This document shows positions 25,963 to 35,776 of a DNA stretch of 64,000 bases, in pieces. Position 1 is the first letter of the stretch. Each line of letters begins with the position of its first letter. The position numbers and the translations under genes are program-made. Source of the DNA: Salmonella bongori NCTC 12419 (lineage in GTDB: Bacteria; Pseudomonadota; Gammaproteobacteria; Enterobacterales; Enterobacteriaceae); contig NC_015761.1 in the NCBI RefSeq assembly GCF_000252995.1, positions 2,976,001 through 3,040,000 of the forward strand, in the 5' to 3' direction. The notes under the pieces are model-generated. The model was not told the DNA's origin. It saw only the letters and a program-made list of their open reading frames with translations, and ran no database searches.

Positions 25963-27147
25963 ATGAAACAAACCTGGCGCTGGTACGGACCTAACGACCC
26001 GGTAACGCTGTCAGATGTACGCCAGGCTGGCGCGACCGGCGTGGTGACGGCGTTACACCATATCCCAAACGGAGAAATTTGGTCGATAGACGAGATCCAG
26101 AAACGTAAAGCTATTGTTGAAGAGGCGGGTCTGGAGTGGTCAGTAGTAGAGAGCGTACCTATCCACGAAGACATCAAAACCCACACCGGCCAGTACGATC
26201 TGTGGATCAAAAATTATCAGCAAACGCTGCGTAATCTGGCGCAATGCGGTATTTATACGGTCTGCTATAACTTTATGCCGGTGCTGGACTGGACACGTAC
26301 CGATCTGGAATACGTGTTGCCGGATGGTTCAAAAGCGCTGCGTTTTGATCAGATTGAATTTGCCGCATTTGAATTGCATATCCTGAAACGTCCGGGAGCA
26401 GAAGCTGATTATACGCCAGAAGAGATCGCCCAGGCAGGTCAGCGTTTTGCCGCCATGAGTGAGGAAGACAAAGCACGTTTGACCCGCAACATTATTGCCG
26501 GTTTACCCGGTGCGGAAGAAGGTTATACGCTGGATCAGTTCCGTCAGCATTTGGCGACGTATAAAGATATCGATAAAGCAAAACTGCGTGAACATTTCGC
26601 CTATTTTCTGAAAGCCATTATTCCGGTTGCCGACGAAGTCGGTGTGCGTATGGCCGTTCACCCTGACGATCCGCCGCGCCCTATTCTCGGACTGCCGCGC
26701 ATTGTTTCTACCATTGAAGATATGCAGTGGATGGTGGAAACCGTCAATAGCATGGCGAATGGTTTCACCATGTGTACGGGATCTTATGGCGTGCGCGCTG
26801 ACAACGATTTAGTTGATATGATCAAACAATTTGGTCCGCGCATCTACTTTACGCATCTGCGCTCTACGCTGCGCGAAGAGAATCCGAAAACCTTCCATGA
26901 GGCCGCCCATTTACACGGCGATGTGGATATGTATGAAGTCGTTAAAGCGATTGTGGAAGAAGAGCACCGCCGTAAAGCCGAAGGTAGCGATGATCTGATC
27001 CCGATGCGCCCGGACCACGGTCATCAGATGCTGGACGATCTGAAGAAAAAAACGAACCCGGGTTATTCTGCCATTGGCCGTCTGAAAGGGCTTGCGGAAG
27101 TCCGCGGCGTCGAACTGGCTATCCAGCGCGCTTTCTTTAGCAAATAA
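25963..27147 (+). CDS. uxuA: D-mannonate dehydratase
   Basis: Dehydrates D-mannonate to 2-keto-3-deoxy-D-gluconate. The start MKQTWRWYGPNDPVTL gives 394 residues, equal to E. coli UxuA; the frame is open 15 codons earlier but the SD favours 25963. Conserved elements: CYNFMPVLDWTRTDLEY, RMAVHPDDPPRPILGLPRI, TGSYGVRADNDL and RPDHGHQML with metal-binding residues. First gene of uxuA-uxuB-uxaC. Confidence 0.96.
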   Translation: MKQTWRWYGPNDPVTLSDVRQAGATGVVTALHHIPNGEIWSIDEIQKRKAIVEEAGLEWSVVESVPIHEDIKTHTGQYDLWIKNYQQTLRNLAQCGIYTVCYNFMPVLDWTRTDLEYVLPDGSKALRFDQIEFAAFELHILKRPGAEADYTPEEIAQAGQRFAAMSEEDKARLTRNIIAGLPGAEEGYTLDQFRQHLATYKDIDKAKLREHFAYFLKAIIPVADEVGVRMAVHPDDPPRPILGLPRIVSTIEDMQWMVETVNSMANGFTMCTGSYGVRADNDLVDMIKQFGPRIYFTHLRSTLREENPKTFHEAAHLHGDVDMYEVVKAIVEEEHRRKAEGSDDLIPMRPDHGHQMLDDLKKKTNPGYSAIGRLKGLAEVRGVELAIQRAFFSK

Positions 27148-27257
27148 CCTTCTTTCGCATGGCGCGACGCGTCATGCGATTTCCCCTACTCAATGCAATA
27201 GCAACATGCCTCGCCCCGGAGATCGCGGGCGAAGACGTCGAATGACAGGAGTTTGCA

Positions 27258-28730
27258 ATGGAACAGAATATCGCCACCGCCCAGGTTTCCGTCGCCCGCC
27301 CAAACTGGGATAAATCACGTCTGGTATCCCGTATTGTGCATCTGGGTTGCGGCGCGTTTCACCGCGCGCACCAGGCGCTTTTTACCCATCACTTACTGGA
27401 AAAAAGCGACAGCGACTGGGGCATTTGTGAAGTGAACCTGATGCCGGGTAACGATGCCCGGCTGATCGCGAACCTGAAAGCGCAAAATCTACTGTACACC
27501 GTTGCAGAACGCGGAGCAGAAAGCACTGAACTGAAAATTATCGGTTCAATGAAAGAAGCACTGCACCCTGAATTTGACGGTCATGCCGGGATTCTGGCGG
27601 CAATGGCACGCCCGGAAACCGCGATCGTCTCATTAACCGTGACCGAAAAAGGCTACTGCACCGATCCCGCCAGCGGTGAGCTTGATATCAATAATCCGCT
27701 GATCCAAAACGATCTTGCTCATCCGCAGCAACCTAAATCCGCCATCGGCTATATTGTCGAAGCGCTAAACTTACGCCGGGAGCAAGGTTTGAAAGCCTTT
27801 ACCGTGCTGTCGTGCGATAACGTACGCGAAAACGGACACGTTGCGAAGGCTGCCGTCCTCGGTCTGGCGAAAGCTCGCGATACCGCCCTCGCCGCGTGGA
27901 TTGCTGATAATGTGACCTTCCCCTGTACAATGGTTGACCGCATTGTTCCGGCAGCCACCGACGAGACACTACAGCTGGTTGCCGACCAGTTGGGCGTTTA
28001 CGATCCCTGCGCTATCGCCTGTGAACCCTTCCGCCAGTGGGTTATCGAAGATAATTTTGTGAATGGTCGCCCGGACTGGGACGCCGTCGGCGCTCAGTTT
28101 GTGGCAGACGTAGTGCCGTTTGAGATGATGAAGCTACGTATGCTTAATGGCAGCCACTCATTCCTCGCCTATTTGGGTTATCTCGGCGGATATGACACCA
28201 TCGCCGACACCATGACTAACCCGGATTACCGTCGCGCGGCGCTCGCGTTGATGCTTGATGAACAAGCGCCGACGCTGTCAATGCCGGAAGGCACCGATCT
28301 GGAAGGGTATGCGAATTTGTTGATTACGCGTTTCACTAACCCCTCGTTGAAACACCGCACCTGGCAGATCGCGATGGATGGCAGCCAGAAACTGCCGCAG
28401 CGTCTGCTGGATCCGGTACGCCTGCATTTGCAACAGGGCGATGACTATCGCCATCTGACGCTGGGCGTCGCCGGATGGATGCGCTACGTTGGCGGTATGG
28501 ATGAGCAAGGCAAGGCCATTGATGTCGTCGATCCACTGCTCGCGCAGTATCAGGCGATTCATCAGCAATATCAGACGCCGGAAGAGCGCGTGCGTGGGTT
28601 ATTCGCCATTGAGTCTATTTTTGGTAACGACCTGCCGAGGAACCGCGAATTTGTGCAAGCCGTTACCGATGCTTATCAACAGCTCTTGCAGAATGGCGCA
28701 AAAGCCACGGTAGCAGCGCTGGGCAAGTAA
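27258..28730 (+). CDS. uxuB: Fructuronate reductase (D-mannonate oxidoreductase)
   Basis: NADH-dependent polyol dehydrogenase-family enzyme that reduces D-fructuronate to D-mannonate. 490 residues, close to E. coli UxuB (486). The Rossmann start is SRIVHLGCGAFHRAHQALFT. The catalytic-domain signature KLRMLNGSHSFLAYLGYL is present. It is 110 bases after uxuA, a gap that contains a GCATGGCGCGACGCGTCATGC inverted repeat, and has its own SD (AGGAG). Confidence 0.95.
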   Translation: MEQNIATAQVSVARPNWDKSRLVSRIVHLGCGAFHRAHQALFTHHLLEKSDSDWGICEVNLMPGNDARLIANLKAQNLLYTVAERGAESTELKIIGSMKEALHPEFDGHAGILAAMARPETAIVSLTVTEKGYCTDPASGELDINNPLIQNDLAHPQQPKSAIGYIVEALNLRREQGLKAFTVLSCDNVRENGHVAKAAVLGLAKARDTALAAWIADNVTFPCTMVDRIVPAATDETLQLVADQLGVYDPCAIACEPFRQWVIEDNFVNGRPDWDAVGAQFVADVVPFEMMKLRMLNGSHSFLAYLGYLGGYDTIADTMTNPDYRRAALALMLDEQAPTLSMPEGTDLEGYANLLITRFTNPSLKHRTWQIAMDGSQKLPQRLLDPVRLHLQQGDDYRHLTLGVAGWMRYVGGMDEQGKAIDVVDPLLAQYQAIHQQYQTPEERVRGLFAIESIFGNDLPRNREFVQAVTDAYQQLLQNGAKATVAALGK

Positions 28731-28741
28731 GGAGATTAATC

Positions 28742-30154
28742 ATGGCTACGTTTATGACAGAAGATTTTCTGCTTAAAAATGACATTGCCCGCACGTTGTA
28801 CCATAAGTACGCCGCGTCGATGCCGATTTATGACTTTCACTGCCATTTAAGCCCTCAGGAAATTGCCAATGATCGCCGTTTCGATAACCTCGGTCAGATC
28901 TGGCTGGAAGGCGACCACTATAAATGGCGGGCGCTGAGAAGCGCAGGCGTGGATGAGTCGCTGATCACCGGCAAAGAGACCAGTGATTATGAAAAGTATA
29001 TGGCCTGGGCCAATACCGTACCAAAAACATTGGGTAATCCGCTGTATCACTGGACGCATCTTGAACTACGTCGTCCATTTGGCATTACGGGAACACTGTT
29101 CGGGCCGGATACCGCAGAAAGTATCTGGACGCACTGCAATGAGAAACTGGCGACGCCGGCGTTTTCCGCACGCGGTATTATGCAGCAGATGAATGTGCGG
29201 ATGGTAGGGACAACCGACGACCCGATTGATTCGCTGACGTACCATCGCCAGATAACTGCCGATAACAGCTTTGATATTGAAGTCGCGCCAAGCTGGCGCC
29301 CCGATAAAGTCTTCAAAATTGAGCTGGACGGCTTTGTCGATTATCTGGGTAAACTGGAAGCGGCGGCGGATGTCAGCATCACTCGTTTCGATGATTTACG
29401 GCAGGCGCTCACTCGCCGTCTCGATCATTTCGCCGCCTGCGGTTGCCGCGCGTCCGATCATGGCATTGAAACGCTGCGATTTGCGCCGGTGCCCGACGAC
29501 GCGCAGCTTGACGCCATTCTGGGTAAACGTCTGGCTGGCGAAACGCTGAGCGAACTTGAGATCGCCCAGTTCACCACGGCGGTACTGGTCTGGCTGGGCC
29601 GTCAGTATGCCGCACGCGGCTGGGTGATGCAGCTACATATTGGCGCGATCCGTAACAATAATACCCGTATGTTCCGCCTGCTGGGGCCGGATAGCGGTTT
29701 TGACTCTATTGGCGATAATAACATTAGCTGGGCGCTCTCCCGTTTGCTCGACAGTATGGATGTGACCAATGAACTGCCCAAGACTATCCTCTATTGCCTG
29801 AACCCACGTGATAACGAAGTTCTGGCAACCATGATCGGCAACTTCCAGGGAGCGGGCATTGCCGGAAAAGTGCAGTTTGGTTCCGGCTGGTGGTTTAACG
29901 ATCAGAAAGACGGGATGCTGCGCCAGCTGGAACAGCTTTCGCAAATGGGGCTGTTAAGCCAGTTCGTTGGCATGTTGACCGACTCGCGCAGTTTCCTTTC
30001 TTATACGCGCCATGAATACTTCCGCCGTATTCTCTGCAACCTGTTGGGACAATGGGCGCAGGATGGAGAAATTCCTGATGACGAAGCGATGCTAAGCCGC
30101 ATGGTTCAGGATATCTGTTTCAATAATGCCCAGCGTTATTTCACGATTAAATAA
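28742..30154 (+). CDS. uxaC: Glucuronate isomerase
   Basis: Isomerises D-glucuronate to D-fructuronate (and D-galacturonate to tagaturonate), the entry step of the pathway encoded here. 470 residues, the usual length. Amidohydrolase-fold metal site at IYDFHCHLSPQEIA; other conserved parts are NPLYHWTHLELRRPFGITG, TDDPIDSL and DSRSFLSYTRHEYFRRI. It follows uxuB by 11 bases with SD AAGGAG. Unlike E. coli, where uxaC is with uxaA, here it is grouped with uxuAB. Confidence 0.96.
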   Translation: MATFMTEDFLLKNDIARTLYHKYAASMPIYDFHCHLSPQEIANDRRFDNLGQIWLEGDHYKWRALRSAGVDESLITGKETSDYEKYMAWANTVPKTLGNPLYHWTHLELRRPFGITGTLFGPDTAESIWTHCNEKLATPAFSARGIMQQMNVRMVGTTDDPIDSLTYHRQITADNSFDIEVAPSWRPDKVFKIELDGFVDYLGKLEAAADVSITRFDDLRQALTRRLDHFAACGCRASDHGIETLRFAPVPDDAQLDAILGKRLAGETLSELEIAQFTTAVLVWLGRQYAARGWVMQLHIGAIRNNNTRMFRLLGPDSGFDSIGDNNISWALSRLLDSMDVTNELPKTILYCLNPRDNEVLATMIGNFQGAGIAGKVQFGSGWWFNDQKDGMLRQLEQLSQMGLLSQFVGMLTDSRSFLSYTRHEYFRRILCNLLGQWAQDGEIPDDEAMLSRMVQDICFNNAQRYFTIK

Positions 30155-30184
30155 TCGCGATTAACATGTGAGCATAAAAATATC

Positions 30185-30217
30185 GCCGCCGTGGATATCC
30201 AGCCCGGCGGCTTTTTT
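30185..30217 (+). terminator. Rho-independent terminator after uxaC
   Basis: GCCGCC ... GGCGGC stem (30185-30190 with 30206-30211, extended by internal pairs) followed by TTTTTT. Confidence 0.85.
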
Positions 30218-30261
30218 ATATGACACCAGGCAATATATTTTAGTAATAACAGCCTAATGGA

Positions 30262-31077
30262 CTAATTTATATCAAACTTCACGCCTAAACGGATTTGATA
30301 GTCGTTTTCGGTACTATTGCCTCTTTTATATTTATCCATATAGCCCAGCTCGGCAAAAGGATAAACACGCGGCGTCGCATGCCAGGTAAAAACAAAATTG
30401 TGCTGTAATGTATGGTTCTTCCCATTGGTATAAGTAAACTTATCCGAATGAACTTTACTGTAGTACGTTGGGTTATACTGGATCTGGAAATCTGGCGTAA
30501 AGGCTTTTGTTAAGTATAAATCCACACGATGTTCTGAAGAATCGTCATACGAGCCGTCCAGTGTAATATCATCATGATTCTGATGATTATATCGATAGCG
30601 TAATACTGCGTTCAGTGTGGGATCAAAATGGTAGCCAATCCCAATGTAGGGATCGATCCGCGATCCCGCCTGTTCCCAGTGGAATACCGTCCCCGGCTCG
30701 AGATAAAAATCGGACTGCCCGAGAGGTACAGGCTTGTTTACCTCAATTTCCTGATAGCTATTTTTCCATTGGTCAAAATGTTCCCCAAGATCGGCATCGG
30801 TTTCCACGCTCCAGTACATATTTTTCATCCAGCCATCCTGCAACACCACACCGGAAAACATCAGCCTCTCAAGAAACGAACGTTTCGCGGTACGGTATTG
30901 TGTACGTTCACTAAAGTAAATTTTTGAGAAAGGTTTCGTATTTACCACGTTAGCACATTGATAAATTGTCATATTGGTTGCAGGTTCTGTGGCGGTAGTT
31001 CTCGCCTGCGCTGACAGCCCAGGAATAAGAATAAAAGTACTGATTATCAGTAAATAATTTAATCTTCTGCTTTTCAA
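30262..31077 (-). CDS. OmpG-like outer-membrane porin
   Basis: Outer-membrane beta-barrel protein, 271 residues from the chosen start. Signal peptide: basic KSRRLN, hydrophobic LLIISTFILIPGL, cleavage after SAQA. Alternating aromatic strands follow (MYWSVETDADLG, YIGIGYHFDPTLNAVLRYRY, YPFAELGYMDKYKRG), ending with DYQIRLGVKFDIN typical of a barrel C-terminus. The frame is open to 31221, but the TTG at 31077 has GGAG seven bases upstream and gives a normal signal peptide. It probably admits oligosaccharides for the neighbouring GH43/GPH genes. The OmpG family call is moderate. Confidence 0.75.
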   Translation of the reverse strand: MKSRRLNYLLIISTFILIPGLSAQARTTATEPATNMTIYQCANVVNTKPFSKIYFSERTQYRTAKRSFLERLMFSGVVLQDGWMKNMYWSVETDADLGEHFDQWKNSYQEIEVNKPVPLGQSDFYLEPGTVFHWEQAGSRIDPYIGIGYHFDPTLNAVLRYRYNHQNHDDITLDGSYDDSSEHRVDLYLTKAFTPDFQIQYNPTYYSKVHSDKFTYTNGKNHTLQHNFVFTWHATPRVYPFAELGYMDKYKRGNSTENDYQIRLGVKFDIN

Positions 31078-31221
31078 TTTAATACTCCATTTAAAAATGC
31101 CATAGACAAAATAAGTAATATGATAAATTTGATACGTGTCGATCCCGGCAGCCAATATAGGCAGCCCCAAAATTATTACTATCAGACGTAGAATGAAATT
31201 ATGATATATATACGAAATCAT

Positions 31222-31363
31222 TTAAGTTGCATCGCAAAACGCTTTCGTGTTTTGAACAGCACTTGCGCTGGCCCTCTGTACGCGGCAAGAGAACGAGCCC
31301 TAGCGCGGACAGAAATACGTGACTGGAGTGAATAAACGCAGCCAGCAAAGATGCAACTTGAAG
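31222..31363. repeat. ERIC-type repeat (degenerate)
   Basis: AAGTTGCATC (31224-31233) and GATGCAACTT (31350-31359) form the outer inverted arms. The right end GTGACTGGAGTGAATAAACG, then CAGCCAGCAAAGATGCAACTTG, matches the well-known end of enterobacterial ERIC elements (GTGACTGGGGTGA...GCAGCCAAC...CATGCAACTTG). Length ~135 bp is right for ERIC. Confidence 0.75.
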
Positions 31364-31379
31364 AACAAAGTGTATAAAC

Positions 31380-32930
31380 CTATTTATTTACCAGAACGTA
31401 TTCAAATAAAGCCCTCCCCCTCTGCGAGTGTTCTTTCGCGGACAAAGCATAAATACCGAACTTAGCCCCAGTCCATTTTCCTGCTGCGGCGGCAAAAGTG
31501 TCGTCGATACACCTCCATTCCTCTGTTACGGCACGCCAATAGAAGCGGCATATTCCATCCTCGTTGACGGTCGTTTTAAGTTCGGTTGGCGCATTGGACA
31601 ATTTTTGAATAGTACGTGTCTGATACGCGACCACGTTATCATCGCTATTCCAGCCAAAAATTGTTTTCAGATAATGTTCATTCTTTTCACGAACGATATG
31701 TAATGCGAAAAATCGCTCACCATAAATAACAAACCCGGCCTCATCGCCATCATGGCCAAACTGCGTTTGTAGCTTCGTTTCAACGCTAAAATCTGGACCG
31801 GGAAATTTTTGCAGCAGTAGCTGCGGCGTATCATATAACGATTGTTTCCCACCGGGCGCGCATTGCAAGGTCAGACCTTGAGTTGTCGGCACCAACCACT
31901 CCTCTTGTGGATTAGCCAGCCATTGCCATTGCAATCCAGGCTTACCCTGCGGAAAACGGTCCGACATTTGCGGAACGCTGATCGCGACATCACTACGCCC
32001 CTGCATTTTAGGGTGGCGTAAAACAGGCTCGCCAATGCCGCTATCCGTTGCCTGGCCTAAACGGGGCCAACCATCGTCGCCCCATTGCATCGGCTGCAAA
32101 TGCACGATACGGCCAAAAAGGCCTTTATCCTGAAAATGCATAAACCAGCATTCGCCAGCGGATGTTTCGACCCAACCGCCCTGATGCGGACCGTTGACCG
32201 GCGTATTCCCCTGATGTAAAACATTTTTTGCTATCCAGGGGCCGGTCATCGATTCGCTTCTGAGTACCGTTTGCCATCCTCGCTCAACGCCTCCGGCAGG
32301 CGCGAAAATATAATACAGTCCATGGCGTTTATAACATTTTGGCCCCTCAATGGTAGGGTGCGAGCAGGTCCCGTCAAAAATAATACGACCTTCATCAAGC
32401 AACTGTTTGCCATCAAACGACATCCGAAATAGTTGCAACTTATGTTTAATTTTCGAACGGCTATATGCAAAAGCATGAACCAACCACGCGCTGCCATCGT
32501 CATCCCAAAATGGACAGGGATCGATCCAGCCCTTTTGCGTGGTTAAACAATGCGGCGTCGACCACGTCTCATGCGGGTTTTTCGTTTTTGACATAAAGAT
32601 GCCGTGGTCGGGCATACTGTAAAAAACCCAATAATAGCCATCATGATAGCGAATAGACGGTGCCCAGATCCCCTTCCCCGGTTGTACGGCATCAAAAAAA
32701 GGCGCGGGCAACCGCGGTACGACATGATTAATTAATTTCCAGTTCACCAAATCGACAGATTCCAGTACCGGAATACCAGGGATAGCGTTAAAACTGGATG
32801 CCACCATATAATACGTTCCGGCGACATGTACAATATCAGGGTCAGAGTAATCGGCGTAAATAACCGGATTACGGTAAGTGCCATCACCATTATCTGCCAA
32901 CCAGACTGGATTTTCTGCATTCTTCATCAT
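31380..32930 (-). CDS. Glycoside hydrolase family 43 protein (beta-xylosidase/arabinosidase type)
   Basis: Cytoplasmic enzyme of 516 residues; no signal peptide. N-terminal five-bladed propeller with the catalytic Asp in YADYSDPDIVHVAGTYYMVA, WAPSIRYHDGYYWVFYS, WIDPCPFWDDDGSAWLVHAF (second acid), and the general-acid region SHPTIEGPKCYKRHGLYYIF. A C-terminal beta-sandwich (about 330-516) is of the GH43_C2 type. Likely removes xylose or arabinose from short imported oligosaccharides. Its ATG overlaps the stop of the upstream symporter gene (TGATG), so it is translationally coupled to it. Confidence 0.88.
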   Translation of the reverse strand: MMKNAENPVWLADNGDGTYRNPVIYADYSDPDIVHVAGTYYMVASSFNAIPGIPVLESVDLVNWKLINHVVPRLPAPFFDAVQPGKGIWAPSIRYHDGYYWVFYSMPDHGIFMSKTKNPHETWSTPHCLTTQKGWIDPCPFWDDDGSAWLVHAFAYSRSKIKHKLQLFRMSFDGKQLLDEGRIIFDGTCSHPTIEGPKCYKRHGLYYIFAPAGGVERGWQTVLRSESMTGPWIAKNVLHQGNTPVNGPHQGGWVETSAGECWFMHFQDKGLFGRIVHLQPMQWGDDGWPRLGQATDSGIGEPVLRHPKMQGRSDVAISVPQMSDRFPQGKPGLQWQWLANPQEEWLVPTTQGLTLQCAPGGKQSLYDTPQLLLQKFPGPDFSVETKLQTQFGHDGDEAGFVIYGERFFALHIVREKNEHYLKTIFGWNSDDNVVAYQTRTIQKLSNAPTELKTTVNEDGICRFYWRAVTEEWRCIDDTFAAAAGKWTGAKFGIYALSAKEHSQRGRALFEYVLVNK

Positions 32931-34357
32931 CAGGACACCACTTTTTCAGGTATAAAAGTAACGATTTCTTTTTCATCTTTAGCGACAGCGCCCTTGCGTT
33001 GCGCTAAATCTGCCTGAATTTTTGCCATAAATTTATCATCCAGTTTATAAAAGAGAGATAAAAGCCAGAGCACTAAATAAGAGGCAGAAGGCGCAAGCGT
33101 TAGCATTAAGATGATCCCGGTGGTCGCCAGTGGAGTTTGTACGGCAGAACCGGCTTGATAACCGAACCAACCCAGTGAGAAACCAACCAACGCTCCGGCA
33201 AATGCCATTCCCAATTTCAACATAAAAAGGTTTCCTGAAAACGAAAGCCCCGTAATACGGCGCCCCGTTTTCCATTCACCATAGTCTGCGGCATTGGCCA
33301 TCATGTTCCATTTAAATGGCTGGTACATCTGGTGCAGGAAACCGATAATAAAATAAAGAGGAAATACCACGTCAAGCCAGGTTGGAGGAACAAAAAACAT
33401 AATCACACCAACCAGAACCAGCAGTAGATTAATATTTTTAAATAAGGAAACGGCCCGGAAGCGCTTCGCAAAATATCCGGCGATCATTGCGCCGAGTATA
33501 GACCCGACAACGCTGGTCGTAATGAATGCGCTTTTCATTCCGGTACTGGCCGCGGTCGTTACTGTCGAGCCGGTCATCAAATACGTGGCGTAATACATCG
33601 TAGCCGCCCCCCGCAACACACCTGCCATGCTGGAGAAAAAGGTGATGATAGCCACAATGCGCCACTGATCGTTCGCCCACAGATTTTTCAGATCCGAAAT
33701 TATGGACTCGTTAGATTCAGCTATTGGCGTAATGCGCTCTTTCGTATTAAAGAAACATAAAACCAGCATCACGACAGCAATAATGCCCATCACCCCCATC
33801 GTCATTTGATAGCCGAGTTGCTGATTATTTTTACCGAACCAATCAACTAAATATAGCGTCCCGACGGATACCGCCAGACCCGCTATGGAAGAGATGGAAA
33901 AACGCCATGATTGCGCAGAAAGCCGATCCTGTTCATTACCTGTAATGACACCGCCCAGAGCGCAATAGGGAATGTTGATTAAGGTGTACGTGAGCATCAG
34001 GCCGGTATACGTCAGGTAAGCGTAAATTAACTTCCCTGTATGCCCAAAATCCGGCGTGGTAAATGTCAGTACCGCCATTACCGCATATGGTATTGCGAAC
34101 CATATCAACCAGGGTCTGAAATGACCCCAGCGGGTCTTTATGCGATCCGCTAAAATACCCGTCAACGGATCGCTTACCGCATCCAGTATACGGGTTAATA
34201 AAAACATCGTACCGACTGCCGCAGCAGAAAGGCCGTAAATATCGGTATAAAAATAAGTCAGAAACATAGTTACGGATGAATATACGATACCGCAGGCAGC
34301 ATCTCCCATCCCAAACCCCAACTTCTCTACCGTTGAAAGCCTTGATGTGTCAGACAT
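32930..34357 (-). CDS. GPH-family glycoside:cation symporter
   Basis: Inner-membrane transporter of 475 residues of the MelB/XynT/YicJ family with 12 helices. Family motifs are KLGFGMGDAACGIVYSSVTM near the start, LDAVSDPLTGILADRIKTRW GHFRPW, and NIPYCALGGVITGNEQDRLS. It most likely carries a beta-glycoside or pentose disaccharide that the co-encoded GH43 enzyme then cleaves. Start MSDTSRLSTVEKLG with SD AGAGGGA upstream. Confidence 0.9.
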   Translation of the reverse strand: MSDTSRLSTVEKLGFGMGDAACGIVYSSVTMFLTYFYTDIYGLSAAAVGTMFLLTRILDAVSDPLTGILADRIKTRWGHFRPWLIWFAIPYAVMAVLTFTTPDFGHTGKLIYAYLTYTGLMLTYTLINIPYCALGGVITGNEQDRLSAQSWRFSISSIAGLAVSVGTLYLVDWFGKNNQQLGYQMTMGVMGIIAVVMLVLCFFNTKERITPIAESNESIISDLKNLWANDQWRIVAIITFFSSMAGVLRGAATMYYATYLMTGSTVTTAASTGMKSAFITTSVVGSILGAMIAGYFAKRFRAVSLFKNINLLLVLVGVIMFFVPPTWLDVVFPLYFIIGFLHQMYQPFKWNMMANAADYGEWKTGRRITGLSFSGNLFMLKLGMAFAGALVGFSLGWFGYQAGSAVQTPLATTGIILMLTLAPSASYLVLWLLSLFYKLDDKFMAKIQADLAQRKGAVAKDEKEIVTFIPEKVVS

Positions 34358-34711
34358 ATTTCCCTCTGGTTAACATTCATTTTTGATTTTTTGTATGTTA
34401 AGTGATCAATCATATCATACCAATTACAAGATTTCGTTTTGACGTTATGTTTTTTGGCTAGTGCGACGTCAGTCACAAAGCGGTATATTTTGGAAATATT
34501 TCCTTTAAAAACAAAAAGAAAAAAGAAGTTCTGATTATTAACTACCTGATATGGTTAAAAGCGATGCACCGCCGCGACCAGACACAGACAAGAGACATAA
34601 TGCATAACGATCCTGCCCCTATGGACGGTAAAAAGAAGGGTTCGTGGCTTAAGATGTTATACCAAATGACAGGATAACCCGGCCTGAAGGCCGGGTCTGG
34701 TGGAGGTACGC
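34358..34711. other. Intergenic region upstream of the symporter gene
   Basis: A 354-base gene-free region with the AT-rich promoter of the symporter-GH43 operon (34358-34560). At 34678-34695, CCCGGCCTGAAGGCCGGG forms a strong hairpin just beyond the chemoreceptor stop codon and probably ends that transcript. I see no recognisable operator. Confidence 0.55.
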
Positions 34712-35776
34712 TTAATGCGTCGCAGGAGCGGTTTCTTTTAATAAATCGACGGCCAGCATTTCCAGTTGGTTAACCACCTCATTACTGGAACGTTCCATTC
34801 TGTCAAGTTCTTGCGCCATCGCATTCATATCACCTGCGGCAAAATGATTCAATGCAATATGGCCAGCGGTATGCACCTCTTTATGCGGCGCTTCCAGACT
34901 ACGAAAACTGTAGTAATTGCTAAATTGCTGACCTTCAAAGCCGTAATACCATTTCCCCAGTCGACACTGATCGTGCATCGTTATTTTACTGTTGATGTCT
35001 TTATTTAAGAGTAATTTGTAGACTTCCATTTTCCAGATAACATGGTCAACTTTAACAATATTCAAAAACTGTACCGTAGAGATGTACTGCATGACTGATT
35101 TCATGCTCAGCGATTTGTCAATGACGATACCAATCGACTCTACAATTTGATTTATGTTAGTCGTAATATTATCAATAACCGGCTGCTGGTTATCCAGCAC
35201 CTCACTCACTCTTGCCGTATTATCTTTGATTACAGACGTCAGCGTACTGACGCTTTTTGAACTGTGTTTAACATCCTCGGACAAGTTTTTTACTTCTTTC
35301 GAAATGACGCTAAAACCACGCCCTGCATCTCCTACACGCGCGGCCTCGATCGCGGAGTTAATCGCTATCAGGTTGGTCTGGTTAGCGATCTTCTGTATCT
35401 CTTTAATACACGCATTAATTTGCGTTAAAGAGGTATTTAAGTCGCCCATACGACAGCCAATATCCGATGAAGTCGTGCCAATTTCAGTGATGAATTCTAC
35501 AAGCGATTTTAATGAACTTCTGGCTTTATCATTCTGTTCGTTAAGTTCATTAATGCGTTCTTTTTCAATGTTTAATTGCTCACAGGACTTGATGATGGCA
35601 TTACGGATGATATCAATCGTTGAGATACCCATCAAAATTTTTTGACACAGTATCCGTTCATAAGGCTCAGGAGTATCTATCACCACGTCAGACGCATTAG
35701 CGCCAGATTCAGCTGGCGGCGGTATTTTTACAACATTATTATTCCAGTGACGCAAGCCTAATACTTTTTTAAACAT
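34712..35776 (-). CDS. mcpA: Soluble methyl-accepting chemoreceptor with CZB domain
   Basis: Cytoplasmic MCP of 354 residues lacking transmembrane segments and any periplasmic domain. The signalling hairpin is visible as IANQTNLIAINSAIEAARVG DAGRGFSVISKEV. The C-terminal part is a zinc-binding CZB domain with His/Cys motif positions DHVIWKMEVYKLLL, DQCRLGKWYYGFEG and PHKEVHTAGHIA. It likely relays a zinc or oxidant-linked signal to the flagellar kinase complex. It corresponds to the SPI-13-adjacent MCP gene named mcpA in Salmonella (from memory). Confidence 0.88.
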   Translation of the reverse strand: MFKKVLGLRHWNNNVVKIPPPAESGANASDVVIDTPEPYERILCQKILMGISTIDIIRNAIIKSCEQLNIEKERINELNEQNDKARSSLKSLVEFITEIGTTSSDIGCRMGDLNTSLTQINACIKEIQKIANQTNLIAINSAIEAARVGDAGRGFSVISKEVKNLSEDVKHSSKSVSTLTSVIKDNTARVSEVLDNQQPVIDNITTNINQIVESIGIVIDKSLSMKSVMQYISTVQFLNIVKVDHVIWKMEVYKLLLNKDINSKITMHDQCRLGKWYYGFEGQQFSNYYSFRSLEAPHKEVHTAGHIALNHFAAGDMNAMAQELDRMERSSNEVVNQLEMLAVDLLKETAPATH

